Of a stretch of 64,000 bases of DNA, positions 46,466 to 57,124 are shown piece after piece. Each line of letters opens with the position of its first letter. Position 1 is the first letter of the stretch. The notes under the pieces are model-generated. The model was given only the letters and a program-made list of their open reading frames with translations, was not told the DNA's origin and made no database searches. The position numbers and the translations under genes are program-made. This DNA is from Dactylonectria macrodidyma (lineage: Eukaryota > Ascomycota > Sordariomycetes > Hypocreales > Nectriaceae), in NCBI GenBank assembly GCA_020744425.1, contig JAGMUV010000010.1, positions 1,674,001-1,738,000 on the forward strand, written 5' to 3'.

Positions 46466-47724
46466 CTAAGATGACGGTTGCCTCAAATTCACGTCTCGAG
46501 AACCCTCCGGAGCCAACTCCCATAGAGTGCCATGATGATGCTCGTAGCCACGATGAAGGCCGCCAGGGCTTTGATCCGGAGTGTCAGCCTCGTACACCGG
46601 GCCCTGCATACTTGGCCCCGCCTCTGTTTGCCCGATTGGGGAAGGATAGCTAGGCGGAGCCACGTACATCTCTGAGGTTATGGTAGATGTGCGGGTTCCG
46701 TGACTCTGGCCCTCCGTTTGGCCCATTTTTGGTTCCACATTGGAACCAGATGGGGGAATAGACTGGTCCCTCGGTACCCGAGCTTGATTCTGTCTTCGAA
46801 GGCGTAAGGCAAGGTACAGTGTGCATCCCAACAAAGCTAGGCCTACGATGCCACCTATAACACCTCCAACAATAGCACCAACAGGAGGACTGGACGGTGC
46901 TGGACTCTTAGTCGTGCTAGTGGAGCTTGCGGTGCTCGTCTTTGACGAATCAGTCGTGTGAGAATGTGTTGTAATACTGTCGTCAGAGTTGGTTGTTGAA
47001 GCCGATGAGTCAGTTATTGTAATTTTTTCAAACTCGCGGCCGTCTTGGCCAATGTAGGTCGTTAGCCAATCCCCGGTCATTGTTATATGACTTGAAGCAC
47101 ATTGCCAGAACGTAGCGCCGATGTCTCGAATAACACCCGTGGTGCAATATTCAAAATCTTCTCCAGTACTAAACATCTGGTTAATACTGCAAGATTAAAA
47201 TCCCGTTTGGGATATCTGCGTAGGTCCTTGGGCAGGGGGACTTGACATACCACAATAGTGTCCTACTCGGGGTCTCGCAGCTCCTACCGGTCTCTTCGCA
47301 GTAACCAGACTTTCGGGCATCAGTGAGATCAAGACAACCAAGTGGGGGAAAACAGTTGAAGACACCGGCTGCGCAGCATCCAAGACCCGTAGCGCCGCCG
47401 GATGTCGCGACGAGCATACAAGTGACGCCGGTATTTACACAGGTTAGAGACCATTCTTCATAAAACCCATTAGCCTACTTTCTATTCCGTTATGCTCCCC
47501 AGACACCTTGCACATCACTAGGTTGCGTTCATGCCGCAGTCCCGACCTCGCCAACTTGGGTGGTGCTAGGCGGCTTGGAAGAGCAGAGGGCTTGAGGGAT
47601 GCTTGCCTGATAACCCCCCAAAATAAGCGCATGTGTTATCTGGAGCCACCCACACCGTACTTGTTTCATCTCGCCTCACGAGTTCCTTAACCTTAGCCGT
47701 GGGTGTCGGGGCCAGATAGAACAT
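46466..47724 (-). CDS. Cysteine-rich single-pass membrane protein with Ser/Thr stalk
   Basis: Three exons: 47724-47607, 47455-47251 and 47186-46466, giving 347 residues. The ectodomain has about a dozen cysteines, with N-T-C-A-Y-F-G-G, L-T-C-V-N-T-G-V-T-C and G-C-C-A-A-G in the order common to a large fungal family of cell-surface proteins. A Ser/Thr-rich stalk (about residues 165-208) leads to one membrane helix (about 210-235, G-A-I-V-G-G-V-I-G-G-I-V-G) and an R-L-R-R cytoplasmic tail of about 110 residues. The layout resembles wall-stress sensor-like proteins. Intron 1 uses a GC donor (G|GCAAGC); no GT site restores the frame. No signal peptide was found before 47724, so a first exon may be missing. 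Function unknown. Confidence 0.7.
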
Positions 47725-49728
47725 GATCGTGCAGTGTAGGAGAGGGTTCTATACGAAGTTTGAGTATGTGGTTCGCTATATTCTGTGCTTAAGACGGCGT
47801 CCGGGGGAAGATTTTGATGGCTTGAAAGGATAAGAGACGGGACGCATTCTTCCCTCATGTTATTATTGGGAAAGATTTAAAAAATTATAAAAGGCATAAC
47901 ACATATAATAAGCGTGTGACGCAGACAAGTATGCGCCTCATGACCTCCTCAGAATCCCACGATGCATCAAATGTGTAATGGTGATATAATGATGAAGCAG
48001 ATGTCGAGCCACATGTCACCACGCCTCGTTAGACCAGCCAATTGAGACGATGGAGTTTGGTTCAAAGTAGACGCCGTAAGGCATTCTTGCTCCAAAAAAT
48101 CATTCGCTGTCCGTGGCATACCATACGTCTGGAAGCCCAGACCGCTGTCCAAGCCCCTCCGATCAGAGTCGGAGTCCACAAACTTCCCATTGGATATCAG
48201 TCATGGCTGGCTTGATCACGGTACGAATTCGGACGTGGCAAGAAACCGGTGGCACGCCATTGTATGTCACCCTCGAAAGCACCAATGCCGGCAAACTCCG
48301 TAAAGGCAGGCGTATTAGCCGCACTACTCCAGACTAACGTCAGCTGCGCCACCTCCATGCGTGAGGCTGAATAACAAAAACTTGAATCTAGCAGGACTCT
48401 AGCCTTGACAGGTCTGTCCGTCATCATTATTTGCTAACAGGCTGGGTACTGTGACGGACGATTGTAGAGACTACGGACGTGAGCTGTCATTCGGTCAGGG
48501 TTCGATTCGCTGCCCTCATCAGAAATTGACAGCTCGGGTTTAGCTCCGCCGGCCGCTGCGTTACGCTTGGTAGGATCCAACACCTGGAGCCTCAGAAGGT
48601 CAGATTTACGAAGCTGTCAAAGGGCTTTGGCTGCGTGGATAATTCGTTTGGCGTATGCATGTTCCGGTCGCTCTATCTGCTAGGCCTCTCCGGCACTTTA
48701 ACAGGTTCAGTCTTGGTTTTCTGGTAGTCTAGATGATCTAGCATGCGGAGGATCTTCTCATGAGGGACTCTACCCGGCTACCTTCGGGGCTCGAGGATGG
48801 CCTGTAGAGTGGCATCTACAAAACGAAGTCTGGCCGGCACTCCCCTACGCTTGGTGCGTTGCCAACCCAAATCTTCTAAAGTGCGGCGGTTCTCATTAAT
48901 CGGGAGTCTGACTGGCTCTTGCTGGGGCATTGCAGCGAGTGCATATGAGCTACAGGTGTGGTGAGCACAGGAGGGAGAGGTTAAACAAGTGGCGCGCCAT
49001 ATTGAATGTATCAAACGGTCGAAATAGAGGAGAGTAAGTGTCGAGCATTGTAGGTCTAAGGCACTGTTGTCAAAGGAAGGTAGAAAAGAACTAGCTAGGG
49101 GCCACTGATAGAACAGGCTGTCGATGCCACTGTCGATGAATCCGCAAACATTTCAACATTTCTGTACTTTTGAAAGATCGAGAGATGAAGAGGTCCGTGA
49201 GGATGCGGGTGGCGGCGGGGTTCCAGGAACGCTTCCCGGTGATAATAATACGGCACGGGACGGGCTCCCAAGGAGTAGGGGGGGAGGGCGTTGAAGGAAG
49301 AACCATTTGCCTCTTCATATCGAAAAGCATAGGCAGAGGCTTTCTGCGGGCTGTGAAAGCCATCGCGTTGAAATCATTGCATCTTGGGTGGTGGGCTATA
49401 TCAGAAGACTTGGGGTGTGTGAGATGCCTATTGAGAAGAGTGAGAGACGCAGGTGGCACGTGACAGGGCGGCAGCACATGACGAGGCTCAGCAAACGCTA
49501 GCGATCGAGCTTCGAGGAGCCAAGGCTGACTTGAGTTGATTATTTAAACCCTCAGTGACGACCCCACTTTTGAGGTCATCTCCCCGACACCTCAGATTCA
49601 AGCTTCATCGGCTTTGGCAAATCCGCAGCCTTTCATCTCGTTCAAAAAGATTAACCAGCGGATGACTTCTTTCAACATAGATCACGAATCGATTAACGAC
49701 CACCGACCCCTTTGACATCTGATCCAAA
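47725..49728. other. Gene-poor stretch with a decayed coding region
   Basis: 2 kb. The part 48440-49014 holds a broken minus-strand frame, listed separately. Elsewhere minus frames at 47967-48179 and 48197-48427 and frames around 49091-49477 have no motif. A TATA-like TTATTTAAA lies near 49540, about 190 bases before the ATG at 49729. Confidence 0.45.
48440..49014 (-). pseudogene. Unidentified decayed coding sequence
   Basis: On the minus strand a coding-like frame runs L-E-D-L-G-W-Q-R-T-K-R-R, stop, then H-E-K-I-L-R-M-L-D-H-L-D-Y-Q-K-T-K, stop, then after one frame change A-Y-A-K-R-I-I-H-A-A-K-A-L-stop-Q-L-R-K-S-D-L-L-R-L and ends near 48440. The stops could each derive from Gln, Arg or Trp codons by one transition. 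The composition is charged and helical. I do not recognise the family. Confidence 0.4.
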
Positions 49729-50661
49729 ATGGGCCAAGCTGAATCGAAGGCTGCGAGCAGCACACCTACGCTCCCACCAGAAATAAAAAAACTTGGCTTC
49801 CCTCAAAAATTCATCGTATCGTATCGGGGCTCATGGACAGGCTCCCCCTCTCTCCTCCTTAGCAAACCCTACTCAAGCCCTTCCTTCATCGTCAGTATGG
49901 CACGGGGCCGGTTCGGAGACATGGTCCTACACAGCGGCCCAACAAAGAATGATACTCCTCTTGCCAATGCTAAACCAAAAAAACGGCGCCAAAGCTATAC
50001 TATTACTCTACCATCATCCGATGGTGGCGGGCGAGAGGAACTACTGCAGCTTAAACGGACTATTTTAAAAGATAAGTTCGAGTTTAGCATGGAGGTTGGA
50101 GACGGAACAGATGGACGTGTGGAGAGGTTTGAATGGAAAACTAGGGGTTTTGGGGGATGGTTGGGATGGAAACTCGTGAGAGTGCGCCAAACAAATGAGA
50201 ATCCAAACAAGGTCATACAGGAAGACCCCGAGAAGGCCGTGGCCAACGGGGATGATCCAGAGAAGATCGAGGCGAATGACCGAGAAGGGGAAGACGACAT
50301 CGTGAGAGATGGTGAGGAAATCGTCGCCGTGTGGGTGGACGCCAAGATGAGCTTATACAAGGTTGGCGAGTTCGAGTTTCGAGGTGCTGGCGCGACTGGC
50401 CAGTTTGGTCAGGTATGGTCACTTATGGCAGTGATGACTTGTTTATCCATCTGGCAGAAGTATGAGCACGAGGCGTTCACTACTGCGATGCTTGCAAACG
50501 ACTCTCACTCCCACTCTGATCCTCACTCTCAGTCTGACCCTCACTCTTACTCTCAATCTGAATCTCATTCTCACCATCACACTCACCACCACACTCACCA
50601 CCACTCGGAGCCTGATCATTCAGACCATCACCACCACTCAGACTCTCACCATCACACTTAA
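49729..50661 (+). CDS. Candidate N-myristoylated protein with extreme histidine-rich tail (tubby/LURP-like core suspected)
   Basis: Single frame, 310 residues. The start M-G-Q-A-E-S-K has Gly at 2 and Ser at 6, which fits the N-myristoylation pattern. The middle is a beta-rich domain with repeated Phe/Trp (F-E-W-K-T-R-G, W-L-G-W-K-L-V-R, G-E-F-E-F-R-G), similar in character to fungal tubby- or LURP-like proteins; that assignment is tentative. It ends in a hydrophobic W-S-L-M-A-V-M-T-C-L-S-I-W helix. The last 53 residues are almost only His, Ser, Asp, Pro and Thr, with roughly half His. Metal binding by the tail is inference. Bases 50413-50457 look like a 45-base intron but are in frame and probably coding. 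Confidence 0.75.
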   Translation: MGQAESKAASSTPTLPPEIKKLGFPQKFIVSYRGSWTGSPSLLLSKPYSSPSFIVSMARGRFGDMVLHSGPTKNDTPLANAKPKKRRQSYTITLPSSDGGGREELLQLKRTILKDKFEFSMEVGDGTDGRVERFEWKTRGFGGWLGWKLVRVRQTNENPNKVIQEDPEKAVANGDDPEKIEANDREGEDDIVRDGEEIVAVWVDAKMSLYKVGEFEFRGAGATGQFGQVWSLMAVMTCLSIWQKYEHEAFTTAMLANDSHSHSDPHSQSDPHSYSQSESHSHHHTHHHTHHHSEPDHSDHHHHSDSHHHT

Positions 50662-51838
50662 CTTCCGACGAGGTCTTCACGCGCTTCAAAATTACCACTG
50701 TACTAAGCGTTGCTCGTATGTTAATAATACACACATTTTTGTCCTGCGGTGACTCCTGTCTCTCTCAACTTTGTGAAATTATGTCTTTTTTATCTATACA
50801 CACTCGTGAAGTTTGTTTCCTTTAACACCTGTCAATCCAGCCTCGCGCAGGTATACGCTCTTCATTTGCTGATCCTCTCCTATAATTTTAACGACTGCCG
50901 TCGGCATAACAGCGGGACTTAAAGTACAGCCCGCTTCGGCAAGGTGCAATGCGAAGATCCCAAATTGTTTTCCTGCTGGTTTTGGGTTGTGCGGAATATA
51001 ATGGCAAAATACGGCATCGCGGAGTCAGATATCTACAATTTTGATGAGATTGTCGAGGATTGAGCAAGGGTTCGGTGAACTTATAAAGGAAAATAATGTA
51101 TGGCATGATCCATGTTCACTCCCTCGGGCACCGTGAGTCTTGAAGACAGTCGACGATCTAGTCAGCTGTAGGGTGGCACCAATTACGTGTCTTGTTCATC
51201 TACATATATAATAGCGCAAGCGTATTTGTGTCCGTTTCGATGGACTAAAATGGTAGGGGACAGTAGACTTGCTATTCAATGACCTAAAAATGTATGGTTG
51301 ACGTGTCTCTGTTGGTGATGTGGAGAGAACTGGTTGAAAACGCTAAGCTGTGGCTAGTTGGCGGTCTATCTCGAGCAATTCTTCACGAAATTTCTTGTTG
51401 GACCACAAACCCTGCAGGGCTCGTGATCCTGTTTCTGTTCGATTTGTTAAGTATCGACTCTGCGACTCGATGTTGAGCTAGTATATGTAGTCTGCGATTG
51501 TAAAGGGCCGAGGCACAGCTGGTTGAGCATTGGGACAAAGGAAAGTCCGTTCTTAGGAGGATGCGCGACGCATTAGGTACAACCTGTTTCACTGTCTCGA
51601 TAATTAGTCTTTGTTTCCTTGTTTTCCCTGGAGCCTGTTATGGTTATTCTCGATCCTATCGAAGACATCCTCGGATCCAGCTTGAGCTAAGTTTTCATCT
51701 TCTCATCCGTGTTCTCAGCTCGCGATCCCACAAAGAACGTTTCGCTTCCGTGAACGTAGTAAATTTCGCAGATATTGCATGTCAACACTTCATCGAGGCC
51801 AAACTGCACAACATTGAAGCTCACCTCCGGTATAGCCT
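50662..51838. other. Intergenic, no gene seen
   Basis: 1.2 kb between the 3' end of the His-rich gene and the 3' end of the HET gene, which converge. Short frames only. Confidence 0.5.
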
Positions 51839-54175
51839 TCATCTAAGTTCAAACGTCTCGCTAATAATCCGATCTTCCAGACCCTCTAGTCGTCTCCCCT
51901 GGTTATAGTTCCATCTAAATGTCAACGACTCTCCATTCATCATCCCATGAACATAACACTCCCCAACTAATCGGTAATAGTAGTCGGGAGCCTGTCCGCT
52001 TTTTGTAACTGCTGGTTGATGAGCGGACTTCGCGGGGGCAGATTCAACGTGGGCCTTCTTTGTCGCGACTCTTGAAGCTGCTTCCGGGTCGGAGGATGCG
52101 ACACGCTTCCCCAGCTTTTCCGTATCTTTCGGGGAGAAGGCCTTGTCCGTTTCTCTTGCTTTGTCCAGTCGTTTGCGGCGCGCCCTCGCTGCTAGATTCT
52201 TCGCAATGTACGCAACAACGTTGGCTTTCCGGATTTCCTCGTCCTCGAGCTCCTTCTCAAGATCTGCCTGACTTTTTTCGACTTTGCGGAGGACAACAGG
52301 CACGCTGCACCCGTATAGGATGCATATCAAATCTCCTTCTTGAGCGCCTTTGGGTGCCAAACCGAGCCATGAATTGGCGGTGCGCATCATCCTCCGGTTC
52401 CAAATCACCGCTTGCACTCTCTTGAGAAAGTCAGAAATAACTGAACTTCCATGATTTATCAACATAGACGTGTCTAACGTATCATCCATTGCTTCTTGGA
52501 AGACAGTCTCGCATGCTGGTCCGTAAAAGGATGGCGGATCCCTTCCGTCTGGTCCCCGGTCTGCAACTAGAGTTCTCCAGAACTCTTCTGGTGGTGGACC
52601 AGTTTTGGGCTTCCATCCAGCCAGAGCAGGCCACTCTGGAGGAATGTGGCCAAGTTGGGAAGGAAATTCGAGTTGGAACACCGTGTCCAATACGAACCCT
52701 TGTAGGAACATACTGCGGTCAACAGAATTCCAGTACTTGAACAAGCTCCTTTCCTTCGGTGGACCAATCGCCCTTGATGCAGTGTATATAGTGACATCTG
52801 CGTCTCCAACAAGCGGATCAGGATTCCTTCGAATGAGCCTTCGGCCTAGGGCGCTGCGATCCACGGGTTTGTAGGCTGCGTTCGTAAGTGTTGCGATCCA
52901 GGAAGGAAATTTTTCCCCGGGAAGGTCTGGGGCCCATGGGCGGCATAAGATATCCAGAGCGCGAGAGGGATTTGCTCGAGGAACCGAAAAGGACATGAAT
53001 TGTTTATACACTTCGAGTACTGGAGCTGAATAGTCAACTTTAAACGGCTGACGCACTCGATCTGGAAGTACCAAGGCATGGAGAATCCTCTCGGTCCCAG
53101 GCCTATCGAAGATTGGTAGATCTGAAGTCTCAATGATGGCTGTTTGGTCCGATCTAAGAGCGTCTCGGGAGATCGATAGCAGTGAGAATATCACGTCTCG
53201 TGGCTCCGAGGTTTCGTACATGGTAAAGCTTGACACTAGGTACTCGAGACTTCGTAACGGTATTGGTGTGCCTTGATGGTATGGAGTTCGAAATAGATCA
53301 CTCACGGCTTTTACGATCTGGATAGCTCCTAAAGCGGGTGCATATCTAAGGCCAAATGATGCGTTCTCAAGCTCCGAGGAGGAAAGCCGCGATTGATTCA
53401 GAGACCCAGAAAGGGCCCTGTGAAATAGCAATGCGGCCATTGAGAATGTCATCCAATTAAGTGTGTCTTGTCCACAAACCAATATCGCAGCTGCTTGATC
53501 AGCTAGCGCAATCTCTTGAATCACCCATCGACGGCTGAACTAGAAGCCTCGAAAGGAGAGGTTAGCTCATCGCAGTGTCCGCAGGGGCGATGGCCTCCGC
53601 TACGCAAGAAGACTAACCCAGGGTTGTTCCATGAACTGGATGAGTGCTATCCACTGATCTCCATATTCATCGTCTCGGCAAAGCTGGTCGAACTTCTTGA
53701 GGTCCAACAAGTCGTTGTGGATAAAACGTATCGCCTTCTTACTGGTTTCGTCGCCTTCACCGAGCCAAACGCACACTCGCTTGGCCTTGCCGTAGATCTC
53801 CGACATCATGGGCACCTGTCGACTCTTCTCGACGGTACTAACCTGATCAATGCATACCGCATCTACCCAGAGAATCCTATACCTGTCAACTAACCGAAGT
53901 CGTCGAAGGGCGACCTCGAGATTTTCCGGCACCCTGAGACATCGATCGCCGATGTCGCCTCTAACACGGAGTAGATGAGTCCACTTGTCTCGGCCCCAGC
54001 ACCAGGACACGGCCTCGAAATCGACTTTCGGATCATTGTTGAGGATCAAGTCGACCACGATGTCTGCCTCTAAGGTTCGCGCTGGATGTAGCTTGATCAG
54101 GCGTGTTGAGAAGCCCGTCCGAGCCAGAGGTACGGTATCATAGTTGAAATTTGGCAGCCCACAGGTTTGGCACAT
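51839..54175 (-). CDS. HET-domain (heterokaryon incompatibility) protein, intact
   Basis: Two exons, 54175-53618 and 53539-51839, giving 752 residues. The HET domain is in the first 200 residues: F-E-A-V-S-W-C-W-G, then I-L-W-V-D-A-V-C-I-D-Q, M-S-E-I-Y-G-K-A-K-R-V-C-V-W-L-G, and P-W-F-S-R-R-W-V-I-Q-E rebuilt across the intron, where the family always has it. I start at 54175 (M-C-Q-T-C-G) because the longer frame to 54343 begins with TTG. HET domains act in non-self recognition and cell death after hyphal fusion and are related in fold to TIR domains. Residues about 640-720 are highly charged (Lys, Glu, Arg, Ala) and may form a coiled coil; the tail W-N-Y-N-Q-G-R is typical. It is separate in sequence from the dead HET gene at 43603. 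Confidence 0.93.
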
Positions 54176-55002
54176 CTTGGGCGGGTAGGCTCTATGGATT
54201 GATCGATGGATTGACTGATCGGAAGTTTCTGGACTACGCGAGACACATGTCAGCTTACTGTCAGACGTAAGAGGAATGGTCAGGCCCTGATGACTAAGGG
54301 CGCTGGGTAGGCAAAACCCCTCACAACCCAGGAACAACTCCAAGCACCCTCTGGCGTCAGATGCTGCTCAAAAGAAAAGTAGAACGAAAGCTTTTGACCT
54401 TCCCGTGGTGTCTGTGACCTTAGCGCCTGTTCGCATCGCCTCCATGTGCCAAAACCGCTCAGATTGTATCACGAGCTGATAGATACGGAACAATGAGCGC
54501 ACACAATGAACAGTAATATATAGGCTTTTTTCCTCACAATGTGAGGATTCGCATGCGCTGTTTTTATACACGGGCCCCTATCCTTTCGACTGTCGTAAGG
54601 CAACACATGGCCCATAGTCCCCACAGAGGCCCGGGAGACCAACGGTACGCTTCATTACTTCAAAAAGCTAGGTGACTGTAGGAAATGTTATGTCATATGA
54701 TGTAGATCCTTTATAACCGTGACTTCTGGCACCGTATAAAATACGTGGGATTTTATATACTCCGCCTTTCTTAATGTTTTGTTAGTTCGAACCCCTGCTA
54801 TTAGCGTAAGTGTGTGGGGAGGACTGCCACTATGTGAGATCCTTCTTCTCTTATCCCAATTTAGTTCTCACCGTACTTACTACGATCGATCGTCAACCTA
54901 CTACGTAGTATCGCGCGATACTGGCGAACTTGTCTCCATCAATCGCACCCCGGGCAATCCAGTGCCAGGCCTAAATAAATTAAGGTCTTGAGATTGGCCG
55001 AC
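54176..55002. promoter_or_regulatory. Divergent upstream region of the HET and SnoaL-like genes
   Basis: 830 bases separating the two divergent starts. A TATA-like TATATA occurs near 54519, with further AT-rich sequence at 54730-54780. No gene seen. Confidence 0.4.
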
Positions 55003-55740
55003 ATGGCAAGGACCGACCTCGCCGCCCGCGTCGAACGCCTGGAAGCCATCGAGGAGCTCCGTCGGTTGAAGTTCGACTACGCCTGGCACCTCGACAACAA
55101 GAACTGGGCGGCCTTCACCGAATGCTTCACCGAGGACCTCGTCTTCGAAGGAACCAAGGGGAGACTGCCCCGCGACGAGTTTATCCCTACCGTCCGAGGC
55201 TCTCTGGGGGCTCTGGAGACTACCCACGAACTCCACCAGTACCGGTTCGACTTCGACGGGCCAGGCCGCGCGCGTGGCTTCTGGCGTCTGCATGACCACC
55301 TGGTCTCTCCAGACCGGCGCAGCGAGTTCCGAGGCCGTGCTGTCTATGAGGAGACATATGTCTGTACGGAGCGCGGCTGGCGCATAGCCTCTTCCACCCT
55401 GCGCTACGACAGCTCCCAGGGCTTGGTGAGGATCGGGCGCGGCGACCCCAATGCTGCCATCGGTCTAGTCATCGGCGACCCTTCCCGAAGGCATGATGAA
55501 GCGCCGCCGCGGGCTGGGCTAGTACGAATTGCGTCATCTATGAACTGGTCCAGTGCTATGACCATTCCTAGTTTTATGTATCTTGTAGAGATCCCGTGTA
55601 AGAACCTATCGTCTCCTAAGCCCCTGATCTCTCATCTTCATCTTCATGCCATCCGGGGGGAACTCATAGATAGACTAGGTGATTGCGATCAAATGATGCA
55701 TCTAGCATTAGACCATCGAGCGTTCTCACTCGAGAGATAG
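55003..55740 (+). CDS. SnoaL-like (NTF2-fold) protein, possibly acquired from bacteria
   Basis: Frame of 245 residues from the ATG at 55003; the frame upstream begins with TTG. The first 150 residues match the SnoaL_4/NTF2-like layout: an N-terminal helix with A-I-E-E-L-R-R-L-K-F-D-Y-A-W-H-L-D, then W-A-A-F-T-E-C-F-T-E-D, R-G-F-W-R-L-H-D-H-L and Y-E-E-T-Y-V-C-T-E-R-G-W-R-I. Such folds serve as small cyclases, isomerases, dehydratases or binding proteins. There is no intron. Bases 55003-55480 are markedly GC-rich with C or G at most third positions, unlike the neighbours. After about residue 160 the composition drops and the remaining 85 residues look like read-through into non-coding DNA, so the original stop may be lost. 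Substrate unknown. Confidence 0.75.
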   Translation: MARTDLAARVERLEAIEELRRLKFDYAWHLDNKNWAAFTECFTEDLVFEGTKGRLPRDEFIPTVRGSLGALETTHELHQYRFDFDGPGRARGFWRLHDHLVSPDRRSEFRGRAVYEETYVCTERGWRIASSTLRYDSSQGLVRIGRGDPNAAIGLVIGDPSRRHDEAPPRAGLVRIASSMNWSSAMTIPSFMYLVEIPCKNLSSPKPLISHLHLHAIRGELIDRLGDCDQMMHLALDHRAFSLER

Positions 55741-57124
55741 CTTATATAGCTTAACTCAATCTAAAAGTCCCAGCAGAAGAGATCGGTTATAATTATATCT
55801 TCCGTAATAATCAATTCCGCTTAAGTCCATGTAAGCTACTTAGTAAATAGACTATCCCTCGCCTGCATTTTGTCACCCTCTAGCACCCAGTAGCTAGCAC
55901 ATCGTCTCGAGCTCACCCGACCCGCATCTACCCTGAAGCTTTGTTTACATACACTCTTCGGCTAGTCTACTTTTACTTCTGCGCTCCCGTCTCTCATCAA
56001 AGTCAAGGGCGACTGTGACCATGTAGTCAAACACTCGATCTCGGATTCTAAACGAGCGACCTCGCTCCGCCCCACCGCCCCCGAGCCATCTGGGTAAAGC
56101 CTCCCGAAGGTACCTTGATCACCCCACACCTTTCCCCGTCATTCCTCCCCAAATCAGTCCTCTAACCATTCGCCGCCGAATCGGGCGGGGAGAAAACCTC
56201 CACCAGCTTTAAACGTCCTGGCCATCCTGATCTCCAGACGTCGTTCTATCACAACTCGAGCGAAGGTAGCCCTACCTCTTATCAAGTCTGCTTCTGTAGT
56301 GATGATAACGCTAGCGCGTCTTTGTTTCTAGCTAATTGCCATGGATCGATGAGTACTACAAATATCTCGCCTTCACTTCCAGCTGAGACCGCATAGTCCA
56401 TCATGCTCCTCGCTATTGTCAATTCACGGCCGCCATGGCCATCATGGTCTCACCCGGGTCAAATCTTCGGGGGCCAATAGTAGTCTCGGTTGGCTCTAGC
56501 GTCAGTGAACTAAAACTCGGGAGCCGCGTATTCGCACTCAGTACGACATCAATTTGGGTGGGAGAGGTGGGGGAAGGCCTGGATCAGCAAGCTAACGCAA
56601 GCCAAGAAACGCCTGATTCCTAATCCCAGTCCTATCTCCATATGTCCATGTGCATGCTTCCCCGTGTGGGGAAATGAAACCTTGGCTGTGGGGTTGTTAG
56701 GTACGAATGCCATGACCGAGTTCAAGTGGGTTACTAGTGAATAATGGTACTTGCATTTGAAGGGCATTAGTACTCTTGCGGAGTCTCCCCCGGTTGAAGT
56801 GGCTCCCTGATCCGCGACGAAGATCCAACGAGATATTCGTTAAGGATGCCACCGTCGGCGCGCTTCGGGATAATGTGTGCCGACTAACAAGACCCCTTCG
56901 TAGGGCGGCAATCATGGTTGGCTCTTAATTTTGTAATTATTCAACTCGCCATTTCGCTTGCTCCAGCGTAACCACATGCACCAGCCAACATGAAAAACGC
57001 CAGCATCGTCGTGTATAAATTCCGGCCCCCTTCCTCCACACCCTTCCAGTTCCCGAATTCCTCAAGCTGTGCCTGTTTGAATCAGTCTGAAGCTTGCTCA
57101 ACTGGCTGACATCAAACATCAGCT
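55741..57124. promoter_or_regulatory. Intergenic; promoter of the GH106-type gene
   Basis: 1.4 kb without a gene. TATAAAT at 57014-57020 lies about 105 bases before the ATG at 57125 and is a plausible TATA box. Confidence 0.45.

Noticed and set aside
48499..48508. GGTTCGATTC, a match to a tRNA B box
   Set aside because: No matching A box, no acceptor-stem pairing, and it lies inside a decayed coding frame.
49091..49477. Overlapping frames on both strands upstream of the His-rich gene
   Set aside because: Neither shows a motif; they lie where a promoter is expected.
55500..55740. Genuine C-terminal domain of the SnoaL-like protein
   Set aside because: Composition changes abruptly and no domain is seen; read-through is more likely, so the end of the protein is uncertain.
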